Shown here in pieces: positions 8,765 to 17,355 of a DNA stretch of 64,000 nucleotides. The position numbers were made by a program, and so were the translations under genes. Source of the stretch: Polynucleobacter sp. AP-Titi-500A-B4 (GTDB lineage: Bacteria; Pseudomonadota; Gammaproteobacteria; Burkholderiales; Burkholderiaceae); assembly GCF_018688095.1 (NCBI RefSeq), contig NZ_CP061311.1:1892120-1956119 (forward strand). The letters are read 5' to 3'. Every line of letters begins with the position of its first letter. The stretch's first letter is position 1. Under the pieces are notes generated by a model. The model searched no databases. It was not told the DNA's origin and worked only from the letters and a program-made list of their open reading frames with translations.

Positions 8765-9655
8765 ATGCAAATCAATCTGATTACCGGAATCTCAGGCTCA
8801 GGTAAATCAGTAGCCTTAAGGGCGTTTGAAGATGCAGGCTACGATTGTGTTGATAACCTCCCCGTCTCGCTTCTAGAAAATCTCATTAGCACTCTTGCAA
8901 ATGAAAATTGTGAGCGTGTTGCCGTTGCTATTGATGCTCGCCGCGGTCAATCGATTGCGGAGCTCCCTTCGATTCTAGAAAATCTGAAACGTAGTCACCA
9001 AGTAAGAATCGTCTTCTTAAATGCAGATACCAACACCTTGGTACAACGCTTCTCTGAAACCCGCCGGCGACATCCCCTCTCAACAAGTGCCAAGCAAACT
9101 CAATCGGCAACCTTAATCGAAGCCATTGATAAAGAGCGGGGATTGTTAGAACCTCTCCGCACACAAGCACATAGTATTGATACCAGCAACCTACCAGCAC
9201 ATGCATTGCGCTCTTGGATTCAGGATCTACTCAAAGATAAACCCGTTGGCCTGACAGTCATTTTTGAATCCTTTGGTTTTAAAAAGGGCGTGCCTAGCGA
9301 AGCGGATCTTGTATTTGATGTACGTTGTTTGCCTAATCCCCATTACGACAAGGTCTTAAGACCCTTAACCGGTAACGACAAACCCGTAAAAGAATTTCTG
9401 GAGAAAATTCCAGAGGTAGTCAGCATGGAAATTGACATCACTCAATTTATTGAGAAATGGTTACCGCACTACATCGCAGATGGGCGCAGTTACCTAACCG
9501 TTGCGATTGGCTGTACTGGTGGACAACATCGCTCGGTCTATTTAGTCAACCGAATTAGCGAACACTTCCGTGCCCAAAAAGAATTTATTGATCTACAGCT
9601 TAATTTTTTAGATCGTCACCGCGAACTAGACTCAATCCCTGCAGCAAAACCTTAA
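8765..9655 (+). CDS. rapZ: RapZ family RNase adapter / P-loop nucleotide-binding protein
   Basis: 296 residues, normal for the YvcJ/RapZ family. The N-terminal P-loop is GISGSGKS (residues 8-15), and the C-terminal domain holds the conserved GCTGGQHRS. In enterobacteria RapZ senses glucosamine-6-phosphate and guides RNase E to the small RNA GlmZ; whether that role holds in betaproteobacteria is not known to me. Its last 56 bases overlap the 3' end of the convergent mutY gene, so both proteins are encoded on opposite strands there. Confidence 0.94.
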   Translation: MQINLITGISGSGKSVALRAFEDAGYDCVDNLPVSLLENLISTLANENCERVAVAIDARRGQSIAELPSILENLKRSHQVRIVFLNADTNTLVQRFSETRRRHPLSTSAKQTQSATLIEAIDKERGLLEPLRTQAHSIDTSNLPAHALRSWIQDLLKDKPVGLTVIFESFGFKKGVPSEADLVFDVRCLPNPHYDKVLRPLTGNDKPVKEFLEKIPEVVSMEIDITQFIEKWLPHYIADGRSYLTVAIGCTGGQHRSVYLVNRISEHFRAQKEFIDLQLNFLDRHRELDSIPAAKP

Positions 9656-10742
9656 TCGGTTGCGGGAGACCATAGCGCCCCAATTGACTTAAGGGAACCC
9701 ACTTTAGATTGCTGCTTTGAGGCTCTACAAGCTTAGGGGCATTTACATGCCAAATCTGCATCCACAAGCGTCGGTGGGTAAATACATGCTTGATTTGAGG
9801 TCCTGCCTTGACAACTTTACAGGCCTTCAGCCACGGAGTAGCCCCCTCCTCTGGTAAAGCCGCTGCAAATAAATTCTGAAGCCTTGGAATTGATTTTTTC
9901 GGGGTAGATTTCGTGATCCAGACAGACTCTGGCAAAGACCATAAGCCGCCCCAGATAGCTTTACTTGGACGCTTTTGTAAAAGAATGAAATTACCCGACC
10001 TCACTAGGAGCATGTCACAGTCAAACTCGGGTGACTTCGCTTTCAAAGTCTTGTGCGGTAAAGACAAGACTTGATCGCTTAAATTTGCTTGGCATTGTTT
10101 CTCATATGGACACTTTTTTTCATTGTCCAGACAAACGGGCTTACGAGCAGTGCACCAAGTAGCACCAAAGTCCATTAGCGCCTGGGTATACACCGGCATA
10201 TCCTTAGCTTTGGCGGGCAAGAGCTGACCAGCCAATTGCCATAAACGATCATTCACTGCCTTATCTTGCAAAGGACCCTCAACAGCAAACAAGCGCGCCA
10301 AAATTCTTTTGACATTCGCATCGAGAATTGGGGCTTTCACATGAAATGCAAATGCAGCAATGGCGCCTGCTGTTGAGCGTCCTATGCCTTTAAGTTGCTC
10401 AAGCAAGATTGGATCACTCGGAAATTGTCCGGCAAACTCTTTAACGACTTGCTGCGCACAGTCATGTAAATTTCTAGCCCGCGAGTAATAGCCCAATCCA
10501 GCCCACTCTGCCAATACCTCATCAATATGCGCGCTAGCTAATTTTTTCACTGTCGGAAAGCGCTTCATAAACCGGGGGTAACGCTCTAGGACAGTTGCCA
10601 CTTGAGTTTGTTGCAACATAATTTCTGAAACCCACACCGCATAAGGATCTCTATTGCCCTGCCAAGGTAGACCCGACCGGCCACTGCGAGCATGCCAAGC
10701 AATCAGCTTTTCAGAAAAAGTATTGATTAGCGCTTTTGACAT
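9600..10742 (-). CDS. mutY: A/G-specific adenine DNA glycosylase MutY
   Basis: 380 residues from the ATG at 10742; a TTG at 10751 is an alternative. MutY removes adenine mispaired with 8-oxoguanine. Visible: the LPWQGNRDPYAVWVSEIMLQ entry strand, helix-hairpin-helix GIGRSTAGAIAAFA, catalytic LDANVKR and a C-terminal NUDIX-like MutT domain. The 4Fe-4S cysteines are spaced C-x6-C-x6-C-x5-C instead of the usual C-x6-C-x2-C-x5-C, a four-residue insertion (LDNEKK loop). The start lies inside the 3' end of mutM, giving a mutM-mutY operon; the 3' end overlaps rapZ. Confidence 0.95.
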   Translation of the reverse strand: MSKALINTFSEKLIAWHARSGRSGLPWQGNRDPYAVWVSEIMLQQTQVATVLERYPRFMKRFPTVKKLASAHIDEVLAEWAGLGYYSRARNLHDCAQQVVKEFAGQFPSDPILLEQLKGIGRSTAGAIAAFAFHVKAPILDANVKRILARLFAVEGPLQDKAVNDRLWQLAGQLLPAKAKDMPVYTQALMDFGATWCTARKPVCLDNEKKCPYEKQCQANLSDQVLSLPHKTLKAKSPEFDCDMLLVRSGNFILLQKRPSKAIWGGLWSLPESVWITKSTPKKSIPRLQNLFAAALPEEGATPWLKACKVVKAGPQIKHVFTHRRLWMQIWHVNAPKLVEPQSSNLKWVPLSQLGRYGLPQPIKVLLQGLSLVRGDDLKN

Positions 10743-11563
10743 GCAGGACAAAAATAGGTGGAGCGCTGACCCTGCACAATCTGCTTGATCGGTGTTTTAC
10801 AAACTTTACATGGCTGATCTTTGCGATCATAGACTTTGGTTTGCACCATGAAATGTCCTGGGTCACCATCACTATTGACAAAGTCTTTTAAGCTACTACC
10901 GCCAGCAGCAATCGCTTTTTTCAAAATCAATCTCACCGCTTCAGCTAAGCGAGAACATTGAGGACGCGTCAGCTTCCCCGCTGGTTTTGCTGGATGAATG
11001 CCAGCCTCAAACAAACTTTCGGAGCAATAAATATTGCCAACACCAACTACCGCTTGACCAGCCAATAGAAATTGTTTAACAGCAACGCTACGTTTACGAG
11101 AGGCTTGATACAAGATTTCAGCGCCAAGTTCTCCAGCAAAGGCTGATGAAAAAGGTTCAACCCCCAACTTTTGCAGGAGAACATTTTTTTCTATTGGGCC
11201 TTTGGTTTTTGGATGCCACAACACCGCGCCAAATTTTCTAGGATCATGCAGACGCAGACTCAAGTTTCCAAACTCTAAAGTCACACGATCATGCAACTTC
11301 AAGGGGTCGGTACTAGGTAATACACGCAAGGTGCCCGTCATTCCTAAATGGACTAAGAGATGGCCCGTATCCAGTTCAATTAATAGGTACTTACCGCGCC
11401 TTTCAATAGCATGCACTTTTTGACCGGGCAAGATCTTTGGCAAGGTTTTAGGGACAGGCCAACGCAAGCGCCCATCAAGGACCTTGACAGCACTAATAGC
11501 ACGCCCCTGTAGGTGAGGGGTAATTCCCAATCTGGTGACTTCAACTTCTGGAAGTTCTGGCAT
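10727..11563 (-). CDS. mutM: Formamidopyrimidine-DNA glycosylase
   Basis: 278 residues. The protein begins MPELPEVE, placing the catalytic proline directly after the initiator Met and fixing the start. It excises 8-oxoguanine and other oxidised purines and cleaves the strand by beta/delta elimination. The RRGKYLLIE lysine and the C-terminal zinc finger (CKVC ... CPAC) complete the active architecture. Its last codons contain the start of mutY, so the two enzymes of the GO repair system are made from one message. Confidence 0.97.
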   Translation of the reverse strand: MPELPEVEVTRLGITPHLQGRAISAVKVLDGRLRWPVPKTLPKILPGQKVHAIERRGKYLLIELDTGHLLVHLGMTGTLRVLPSTDPLKLHDRVTLEFGNLSLRLHDPRKFGAVLWHPKTKGPIEKNVLLQKLGVEPFSSAFAGELGAEILYQASRKRSVAVKQFLLAGQAVVGVGNIYCSESLFEAGIHPAKPAGKLTRPQCSRLAEAVRLILKKAIAAGGSSLKDFVNSDGDPGHFMVQTKVYDRKDQPCKVCKTPIKQIVQGQRSTYFCPACQKR

Positions 11564-11598
11564 AAATCAATTGTAGATTCGCAGATTAGAATGTGCTT

Positions 11599-13086
11599 AT
11601 GAGCAAATTTTTACTTAAATCCTATTTCAAGGGTTTATTACTTCTCTTTACTGCCTGCCTGAGTGCTGTATCTGGGTATGCGCTTGCTCAAGCAGACGAA
11701 GGACAGTCTGGGCAAGCTATTTTTGAAGTATTAGCCTCAGAAATCGCTTTGCAAAGAGGTGAAGCTGGCTTGGCGTACAACACCTATATGGAATTAGCCC
11801 GCCAATATAAGGACCCGCGACTTGCCCAAAGAGCGATGGAAATTGGAATTGCCGGCGGCTCCCCTGAATTGGCTTTAAATGCTGCCAAAACGTGGGATAG
11901 CCTATCTCCGGCATCTCAAACTAAACCCAAAGAAGTTCTGATCACATTGCTCGTCTTAAGCAATCGTTGGTCTGATGCGGTAAAGCCCGCAATTGCTTTG
12001 CTTCAACAGCAAACTCCAGCGCAGCAAGAAAATACATTACTGCAGCTACAAGCTTTGCTCAGCAAAGCAAAAGATGAGTCAGATGCATTGCGCGCTTTCT
12101 ATGAAATCGCATCAACCGCAAAACCGCTACCCAAAGATCCAGGACTTCTCTACACCTATGCCATGTCAGCAGAAAAAGCTGGGCGTCTAGATGTGATGGA
12201 AAAAACCTTGCGTGAAATTTTGCGCAAGAGCCCAAATGATGCCAACTCTTTAAATGCTTTGGGTTACAGCCTCGCGGATCGAAATATCAAACTACCAGAA
12301 GCTTTTGCTCTCATTAGCAAAGCTCATCAGCTCTCACCTAAAGATGGCTTCATTTTGGATAGCCTGGGTTGGGTTAACTTTCGTCTTGGAAAAAATGAGC
12401 TTGCTTTAGAGCAACTTCAACAAGCATTCCGAATGAAACCCGAGGCTGACATTGCAGCACATACCGGTGAGGTATTGTGGGTAATGGGTCGTCGCACTGA
12501 AGCAGAAGAGATGTGGCAACAAGGTCAAAAATTAGATGCTAATAATCCCACGCTGAAAGAAACTTTAAAACGCTTAAAGCCGGATTGGTCCAATACGAAT
12601 CAAGCAGCTTCCGGCTCTTGGGATGGGCGCTTCGCCGTTAAGGTCACAGGCCTTACCGATGCGCAAACTCAGGGCGGATCGGGCGGCTTTACGCTCACAC
12701 AAGAACAGCTTAAAGACGTCCTAGAAATACGCAATCCTGTTGGCGGATCTATTGCAAAAATTACGATCATGCCTGGCGAAGCAACTCTTGAGCGCGATGG
12801 CCAAGTAGTTACTGCGATTGATGCAGATACCCTTGTTCAAAATACCCTAGGGCTTCCCTTACCAGCAAGAGGTTTATCTAACTGGCTAAGAGGTGAAGTC
12901 CGACCAGGTGGCGAGGCAAGCATTGAGAGAAATCCCAAGGGGCAAGTGAGCAAAATCAATCAAGATGGCTGGGACTTGGTTTATACCTGGGGCAATAAAA
13001 ATCGTCTTGAAAAACTTAACATGAGTCGTAGCTCAAACATTGGATCAATTGATATTCGCCTAGTCTTTGACAACCCAAATGAGTGA
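11599..13086 (+). CDS. TPR-repeat protein fused to an outer-membrane lipoprotein LolB domain
   Basis: 495 residues from ATG 11599 (GTG at 11593 possible). The N-terminus has a hydrophobic export segment with a lipobox-like FTAC (Cys20); a signal-peptidase I site after YALA is the alternative. Residues ~35-330 are TPR-like helical pairs (e.g. NSLNALGYSLADR, LDSLGWVNFRLGK). From ~345 on (SGSWDGRFAVKV, LPLPARGLSNWLRGE, INQDGWDLVYTW) the sequence matches LolB, which accepts lipoproteins from LolA and inserts them in the outer membrane. In Burkholderiales these are normally two adjacent genes before ispE; here they form one frame with no LolB lipobox of its own. Confidence 0.87.
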   Translation: MSKFLLKSYFKGLLLLFTACLSAVSGYALAQADEGQSGQAIFEVLASEIALQRGEAGLAYNTYMELARQYKDPRLAQRAMEIGIAGGSPELALNAAKTWDSLSPASQTKPKEVLITLLVLSNRWSDAVKPAIALLQQQTPAQQENTLLQLQALLSKAKDESDALRAFYEIASTAKPLPKDPGLLYTYAMSAEKAGRLDVMEKTLREILRKSPNDANSLNALGYSLADRNIKLPEAFALISKAHQLSPKDGFILDSLGWVNFRLGKNELALEQLQQAFRMKPEADIAAHTGEVLWVMGRRTEAEEMWQQGQKLDANNPTLKETLKRLKPDWSNTNQAASGSWDGRFAVKVTGLTDAQTQGGSGGFTLTQEQLKDVLEIRNPVGGSIAKITIMPGEATLERDGQVVTAIDADTLVQNTLGLPLPARGLSNWLRGEVRPGGEASIERNPKGQVSKINQDGWDLVYTWGNKNRLEKLNMSRSSNIGSIDIRLVFDNPNE

Positions 13087-13963
13087 AGTGAACCACCAGT
13101 CCATAAGGCTTCGCTCACCAGCTAAGCTAAATTTATTTCTACACATCGTTGGGCGCAGGGCCGATGATTATCACTTGCTGCAATCCGTCTTTCAGTTGAT
13201 TGATTGGTGCGATACCATTCACTTAAAACTCATCCCAGAAAATGAAGTGCGTCGCATTAATCCAATCACTGGAGTTCAAGCTGATCAAGATTTAGTTGTT
13301 CGCGCCGCAAAGTTATTAAAAGACTTTGCCAAGATTGACTCTGGGGTTGAAATTAATCTGCAAAAAGAAATTCCGATGGGTGCAGGATTGGGAGGCGGAT
13401 CATCGGATGCGGCCACCACTCTGATTGGCTTAAATCACCTTTGGAATCTCAATTTAGACCAAAAGACGCTTTGCGACATAGGCCTAAAACTTGGTGCTGA
13501 TGTGCCATTTTTCATTTTTGGCCAAAATGCGTTTGTTGAAGGAATTGGCGAACAAATGCGCGAAATTTCCTTGGGTGACCGTGAATTTTTGGTGATCTTC
13601 CCCAATCAAGGGATCGCCACCAAGAGTATTTTTCAAGACCCTGAATTGACCCGAGATCACGGTCAGATTACAATTGATGGCTTTCTTGCATCGCCATGGT
13701 CAGATCTTTCAAACGATTGTCAGGCAGTAGCGATGCGGATTTGTCCTGAAGTGAAGCAAGCTTTGGATTGGATTAGTCAGGCGGTACCGGGCTCAGAACC
13801 CCGTATGTCAGGCTCTGGAAGTAGCGTTTTTACAGTCTTAGACCCTAAGGCTGATATCGCAAAACTGGAAAATCTTCTACAAAATCTTCCTAAAGGGTGG
13901 ATAGGTCGGGTTGTTCGGGGGCTAAATAAAAATCCCGCTTACAATTTGATTTCTTCAGATTGA
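13079..13963 (+). CDS. ispE: 4-diphosphocytidyl-2-C-methyl-D-erythritol kinase
   Basis: 294 residues from ATG 13079, which overlaps the end of the preceding gene; the upstream TTG at 13067 is less likely. IspE phosphorylates CDP-methylerythritol in the MEP pathway to isoprenoids. It is a GHMP kinase: N-terminal PAKLNLFLHIVGRR with the substrate-binding DDYH, the ATP loop PMGAGLGGGSSDA, and the C-terminal MSGSGSSVF. The tRNA-Gln gene starts 5 bp after its stop. Confidence 0.96.
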   Translation: MSEVNHQSIRLRSPAKLNLFLHIVGRRADDYHLLQSVFQLIDWCDTIHLKLIPENEVRRINPITGVQADQDLVVRAAKLLKDFAKIDSGVEINLQKEIPMGAGLGGGSSDAATTLIGLNHLWNLNLDQKTLCDIGLKLGADVPFFIFGQNAFVEGIGEQMREISLGDREFLVIFPNQGIATKSIFQDPELTRDHGQITIDGFLASPWSDLSNDCQAVAMRICPEVKQALDWISQAVPGSEPRMSGSGSSVFTVLDPKADIAKLENLLQNLPKGWIGRVVRGLNKNPAYNLISSD

Positions 13964-13968
13964 TCCGT

Positions 13969-14045
13969 AGGGGAATCGCCAAGCTGGTTAAGGCACTGGA
14001 TTTTGATTCCAGCATGCGAAGGTTCGAATCCTTCTTCCCCTGCCA
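13969..14045 (+). tRNA. tRNA-Gln (anticodon TTG)
   Basis: A 77-base cloverleaf including an encoded CCA. Acceptor arms AGGGGAA and TTCCCCT pair over seven bases, with discriminator G. The anticodon stem is CTGGA/TCCAG with loop TTTTGAT, giving anticodon TTG at 14003-14005. The T arm is GAAGG-TTCGAAT-CCTTC. Placement between ispE and prs is the standard betaproteobacterial arrangement. It begins 5 bp after ispE, so it may be cotranscribed and processed. Confidence 0.97.
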
Positions 14046-14099
14046 AATACTGTAGAAATGACAAAGATAACCTTTTGACCCTACAAAATCCTTAAGACT

Positions 14100-15065
14100 A
14101 TGTCCTCCACAAACTCTGATTTATTGACTTTATTTACAGGCAACGCAAATCCGGTTTTGGCTGAGGCTGTAGCCAAAGAGCTCAAGTTGCCAATGGGCAA
14201 AGCCTTTGTAGGTCGTTTCTCAGACGGTGAAATCCAAGTAGAAATTCAAGAAAACGTTCGTGGCAAAAATGTCGTGGTGATTCAATCAACCTGCGCTCCA
14301 ACGAACGACAGCTTGATGGAATTGATGATCATGATTGATGCGTTGAAGCGTGCATCTGCAAGTCGTATCACCGCAGTAATCCCTTACTTTGGTTACGCAC
14401 GTCAAGATCGCCGCCCACGCTCCGCGCGTGTTGCTATCTCCGCTCGTATCGTGGCAAATATGCTGCAATCCGTTGCTGGCATTGAGCGCGTTCTCACCAT
14501 GGATCTCCATGCCGACCAAATTCAAGGCTTTTTTGATATTCCAGTAGATAACATTTATGCCTCCCCTGTTCTGTTGGCTGACTTAGAAGCACAAAAGACT
14601 AAAAAAGACTTGATCATTGTTTCTCCAGACATCGGTGGCGTGGTTCGCGCTCGCGCCATGGCAAAACAATTAGGCACGGATTTGGCGATTATTGATAAAC
14701 GCCGCCCTAAGGCCAACGTATCTGAAGTAATGCACCTTATTGGCGAAGTAGAAGGTCGCCATTGTGTCATCATGGATGACATCATTGATACCGGCGGAAC
14801 CCTCTGTAAGGCTGCTGAAGCGCTTAAAGAGCGTGGTGCCAAGGGTGTGACTGCTTACTGTACTCACGCCGTTCTATCAGGCGGAGCTGTAGCTCGTATT
14901 GCCGCCTCCGAATTAGATGAGTTGGTTGTCACCGACACCATCCCATTAACTGCAGAAGCCTTAAAAGTGAGCAAAATCCGTCAATTGACGGTAGCCCCAT
15001 TGCTAGCCGAGACCCTTTCTCGCATCAGCAAGGGTGACTCAGTTATGTCTATGTTTGCTGAATAA
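14100..15065 (+). CDS. prs: Ribose-phosphate pyrophosphokinase (PRPP synthase)
   Basis: 321 residues, typical of bacterial class I PRPP synthases. It makes PRPP from ribose 5-phosphate and ATP for nucleotide, histidine, tryptophan and NAD synthesis. The flexible and metal-binding stretch DLHADQIQGFF and the PRPP-binding loop VIMDDIIDTGGTL are intact. It follows tRNA-Gln by 54 bp. A GC-poor inverted repeat after the stop may terminate it before rplY. Confidence 0.97.
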   Translation: MSSTNSDLLTLFTGNANPVLAEAVAKELKLPMGKAFVGRFSDGEIQVEIQENVRGKNVVVIQSTCAPTNDSLMELMIMIDALKRASASRITAVIPYFGYARQDRRPRSARVAISARIVANMLQSVAGIERVLTMDLHADQIQGFFDIPVDNIYASPVLLADLEAQKTKKDLIIVSPDIGGVVRARAMAKQLGTDLAIIDKRRPKANVSEVMHLIGEVEGRHCVIMDDIIDTGGTLCKAAEALKERGAKGVTAYCTHAVLSGGAVARIAASELDELVVTDTIPLTAEALKVSKIRQLTVAPLLAETLSRISKGDSVMSMFAE

Positions 15066-15104
15066 GCCAAAAAACCCCGTTTTACCCCGTTTTTTGGCAG
15101 TTTT
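15066..15104 (+). terminator. Possible terminator after prs
   Basis: GCCAAAAAAC (15066-15075) can pair with GTTTTTTGGC (15089-15098) over ten base pairs across a 13-base loop, and AG-TTTT follows. The stem is A/T-rich and the loop contains a direct repeat of CCCCGTTTT, so this may be weak or only an attenuating structure between prs and rplY. Confidence 0.45.
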
Positions 15105-15139
15105 AGGGCATTTGTAGGCAAAAATCTTCATTCCCACGA

Positions 15140-15145
15140 TATAAT
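15140..15145 (+). promoter_or_regulatory. Likely -10 element of the rplY promoter
   Basis: A perfect TATAAT hexamer lies 55 bases before the rplY ATG in a 135-bp spacer. No convincing -35 sits 16-18 bases upstream (the region reads GGCAAA), so this is a partial promoter call. A separate promoter for rplY would fit the possible terminator after prs. Confidence 0.45.
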
Positions 15146-15200
15146 TGAAGGCTTTTCCGTTTGGTCGCGAACGGAAATTAACCTTAAAAGGGAATTTAAT

Positions 15201-15848
15201 ATGAAAGTTGTAGCCTTTGAAAGAAGCGTACAGGGAACGGGTGCGAGCCGCCGTCTGCGCAATTCCGGAAAAACTCCGGGAATCGTTTACGGTAGTAAAG
15301 ATCCAGCCTTGGTCATCGAGTTAGACCATAACGCGTTGTTCCATGCTCTCCGCAAGGAAGCATTCCACTCATCTATTTTGGATTTGGAAATTAGTGGCAA
15401 GACACAAAAAGTGTTGTTGCGCGATTACCAAATGCATCCATTCAAGCCATTGGTTTTGCACATTGACTTCCAGCGCGTTTCTGCGACTGAGAAAGTTCAT
15501 ATGCGCGTTCCATTGCACTTCACTAATGCTGACACTTCAGCTGCCGTGAAATTGCAAGGTGCCGTTATTAGCCACATCCTCAATGATCTCGAAGTTTCTT
15601 GCTTACCAGCAGACTTACCAGAGTTTCTTGAGGTGGACTTGAGCAAAATTGAAGTGGGTCACTCTATTCACGCTAAAGACGTGGCATTGCCAAAAGGTGT
15701 TGCTTTGGTATTGCATGTTGAGCAAGAGAACCCAGTGATTGCAAATGCACGTATCCCAGCTGTTAAAGCTGCTGAGACTGAAGAAGCTGCTCCAGCAGCC
15801 GCTGCAGCTCCAGCCGCTCCTGCTGCTGATGCAAAGGACAAAGCTTAA
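15201..15848 (+). CDS. rplY: 50S ribosomal protein L25 (Ctc/TL5 long form)
   Basis: 215 residues. The N-terminal ~95 residues form the 5S rRNA-binding L25 domain (RNSGKTPGIVYG). The second, TL5-type beta domain follows, and the C-terminus is a low-complexity Ala/Pro tail (about 190-215). It binds 5S rRNA in the large subunit. A GGGAATTT stretch upstream offers only a moderate ribosome-binding site. A clear hairpin terminator follows, and pth is next, as in related genomes. Confidence 0.95.
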   Translation: MKVVAFERSVQGTGASRRLRNSGKTPGIVYGSKDPALVIELDHNALFHALRKEAFHSSILDLEISGKTQKVLLRDYQMHPFKPLVLHIDFQRVSATEKVHMRVPLHFTNADTSAAVKLQGAVISHILNDLEVSCLPADLPEFLEVDLSKIEVGHSIHAKDVALPKGVALVLHVEQENPVIANARIPAVKAAETEEAAPAAAAAPAAPAADAKDKA

Positions 15849-15874
15849 TTTATTAAGTCATCTGTTTGCGAAAG

Positions 15875-15902
15875 AAGCCCGCGCAAGCGGGCTTTCTTTT
15901 TA
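15875..15902 (+). terminator. Rho-independent terminator after rplY
   Basis: AAGCCCGC (15875-15882), tetraloop GCAA and GCGGGCTT (15887-15894) form an eight-pair GC-rich stem followed by TCTTTTTAT. It lies 26 bases after the rplY stop and separates rplY from pth. Confidence 0.85.
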
Positions 15903-15951
15903 TCTCTTGCTTCTTTTTGTCGAAATCCACTTATATCTTTACACTCTCATC

Positions 15952-16542
15952 ATGACAAAATTAATAGTTGGCCTTGGCAATCCGGGCGATGAACACGAAG
16001 AAGATCGGCACAATGCTGGCTTCTGGTTTGTCGATGCCTTAGCAAAACAATTAAACGCTCGCTTTGAATCAGAAAAACGCTTTCACGGAAAAGTAGCAAA
16101 AGCGAAATGGGAAGGGGAAGATCTTTTTCTATTAAAGCCTGGTACATACATGAATCTGAGCGGACAAGCCGTTGGCGCACTCTGTCGCTTCCATAAAATC
16201 ACGCCCGCAGATATTTTGGTGGTGCAAGATGAACTTGATCTCAAACCGGGAACTGCTCGGATCAAGTTGGGCGGAGGTACTGGTGGTCACAATGGCCTTA
16301 AAGATATTCAAGCGCATTTGGGTACACCAGATTACTGGCGTCTGCGTCTAGGCATCGGGCATCCGAGAGATGTCGCTGGTGATGGGCGACCCATGGATGT
16401 TGCTGACTATGTTTTACGTAGACCGCAATTAGCCGAGCAAAAACTTATTGAAACCAGCATTGAAAATGGTTTGCAAATTTTGCCGCTATTTTTAAAGGGT
16501 GATACTCAAACCGCGATGATGGAACTTCACTCGAAAGGCTAG
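15952..16542 (+). CDS. pth: Peptidyl-tRNA hydrolase
   Basis: 196 residues from ATG 15952; the frame is open further upstream but the family start MTKLIVGLGNPG is unmistakable. The enzyme frees tRNA from drop-off peptidyl-tRNAs. The catalytic histidine lies in EEDRHNAGFWFVD (about residue 20), with the conserved KPGTYMNLSGQAV and GGGTGGHNGLKD stretches. The stop shares the four bases CTAG (16539-16542) with the stop of the convergent ferredoxin gene, leaving no space for a terminator. Confidence 0.97.
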   Translation: MTKLIVGLGNPGDEHEEDRHNAGFWFVDALAKQLNARFESEKRFHGKVAKAKWEGEDLFLLKPGTYMNLSGQAVGALCRFHKITPADILVVQDELDLKPGTARIKLGGGTGGHNGLKDIQAHLGTPDYWRLRLGIGHPRDVAGDGRPMDVADYVLRRPQLAEQKLIETSIENGLQILPLFLKGDTQTAMMELHSKG

Positions 16543-16805
16543 GCTGTATTGGCCTTTTTGGCGGCAGTTAAGAGTTTGAACTTCACCATTAACTGCTCTT
16601 GGGTTTCTGTATGTTCGGGATTAAATGGAATGCAATCCACCGGACAAACCTGACGACACTGGGGCGCATCGTAGTGACCCACACACTCCGTGCATTTACT
16701 AGGATCAATCTCATAAATCTCTAAGCCCATATAAATTGCATCATTAGGGCATTCTGGCTCGCATACATCGCAATTGATGCATTCGTCGGTAATCATGAGA
16801 GCCAT
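16539..16805 (-). CDS. YfhL-family 2[4Fe-4S] ferredoxin
   Basis: 88 residues. Two cluster motifs: C9-x2-C12-x2-C15-x3-C19 and C38-x2-C41-x8-C50-x3-C54, with the eight-residue insertion in the second motif that marks the YfhL/FdxA-like group; C58 is an extra cysteine. It is a small cytoplasmic electron carrier whose partners cannot be named from sequence. It lies 16 bp downstream of coaD on the same strand and is probably cotranscribed. Confidence 0.92.
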   Translation of the reverse strand: MALMITDECINCDVCEPECPNDAIYMGLEIYEIDPSKCTECVGHYDAPQCRQVCPVDCIPFNPEHTETQEQLMVKFKLLTAAKKANTA

Positions 16806-16821
16806 TTTTTACTCGATGGCC

Positions 16822-17319
16822 TTACTTATTGTTTTGATTGGCAGCAGCAATCTTTTGAACAAGCCACTTTTCGACAGATGGGAAAACAAACTTACTCACA
16901 TCACCACCCATAGAAGCAATCTCACGAACAAAAGTGCCAGAGATAAATTGATATTGATCAGATGGGGTCAAAAATAGTGTCTCTACATCTGGCAAGAGAT
17001 AGCGATTCATGCCCGCCATCTGAAACTCGTATTCGAAGTCCGATACTGCGCGTAAACCACGTACGATGACCCGTGCATTGTGTTCGCGAGCAAAATCTTT
17101 TAACAAGCCTTGAAAGCCAACCACCTTCACATTGGAGTAATGCCCCAGCACTTCCCTGGCAATATCAATTCGCTCTTCTAGAGTGAAAAAAGGATGCTTG
17201 CTACGACTTGAGGCAACACCAACAATCAGCTCATCAAAAATACTGGAGGCGCGACGAACTAAATCCTCGTGACCACGTGTGAATGGATCAAATGTTCCTG
17301 GATATACAGCGACAGTCAT
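16822..17319 (-). CDS. coaD: Phosphopantetheine adenylyltransferase
   Basis: 165 residues. It catalyses the penultimate step of coenzyme A synthesis, adenylating 4'-phosphopantetheine. The nucleotidyltransferase motif TFDPFTRGH is at residues 9-17 (T/HxGH type), with the ISGTFVREIASMGGDVSKFV C-terminal stretch. It sits between rsmD and the ferredoxin gene, the classic rsmD-coaD order. The pantothenate kinase coaX of the same pathway lies at 52.7 kb. Confidence 0.97.
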   Translation of the reverse strand: MTVAVYPGTFDPFTRGHEDLVRRASSIFDELIVGVASSRSKHPFFTLEERIDIAREVLGHYSNVKVVGFQGLLKDFAREHNARVIVRGLRAVSDFEYEFQMAGMNRYLLPDVETLFLTPSDQYQFISGTFVREIASMGGDVSKFVFPSVEKWLVQKIAAANQNNK

Positions 17320-17355
17320 AACTCTCCTAAGGCTTTATCGGCTACAGGCAAGAGT

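Noticed and set aside
10080..10180. Possible frameshift in mutY at an A-run near the FeS cysteines
   Set aside because: The frame is open and conserved on both sides, and all four cysteines are in frame; the change is a clean four-residue insertion.
15739..15951. N-terminal extension of pth running through the rplY end
   Set aside because: The extension would cross the rplY terminator and is a leucine/glutamine-rich shadow of the rplY Ala-rich tail; the family start is at 15952.
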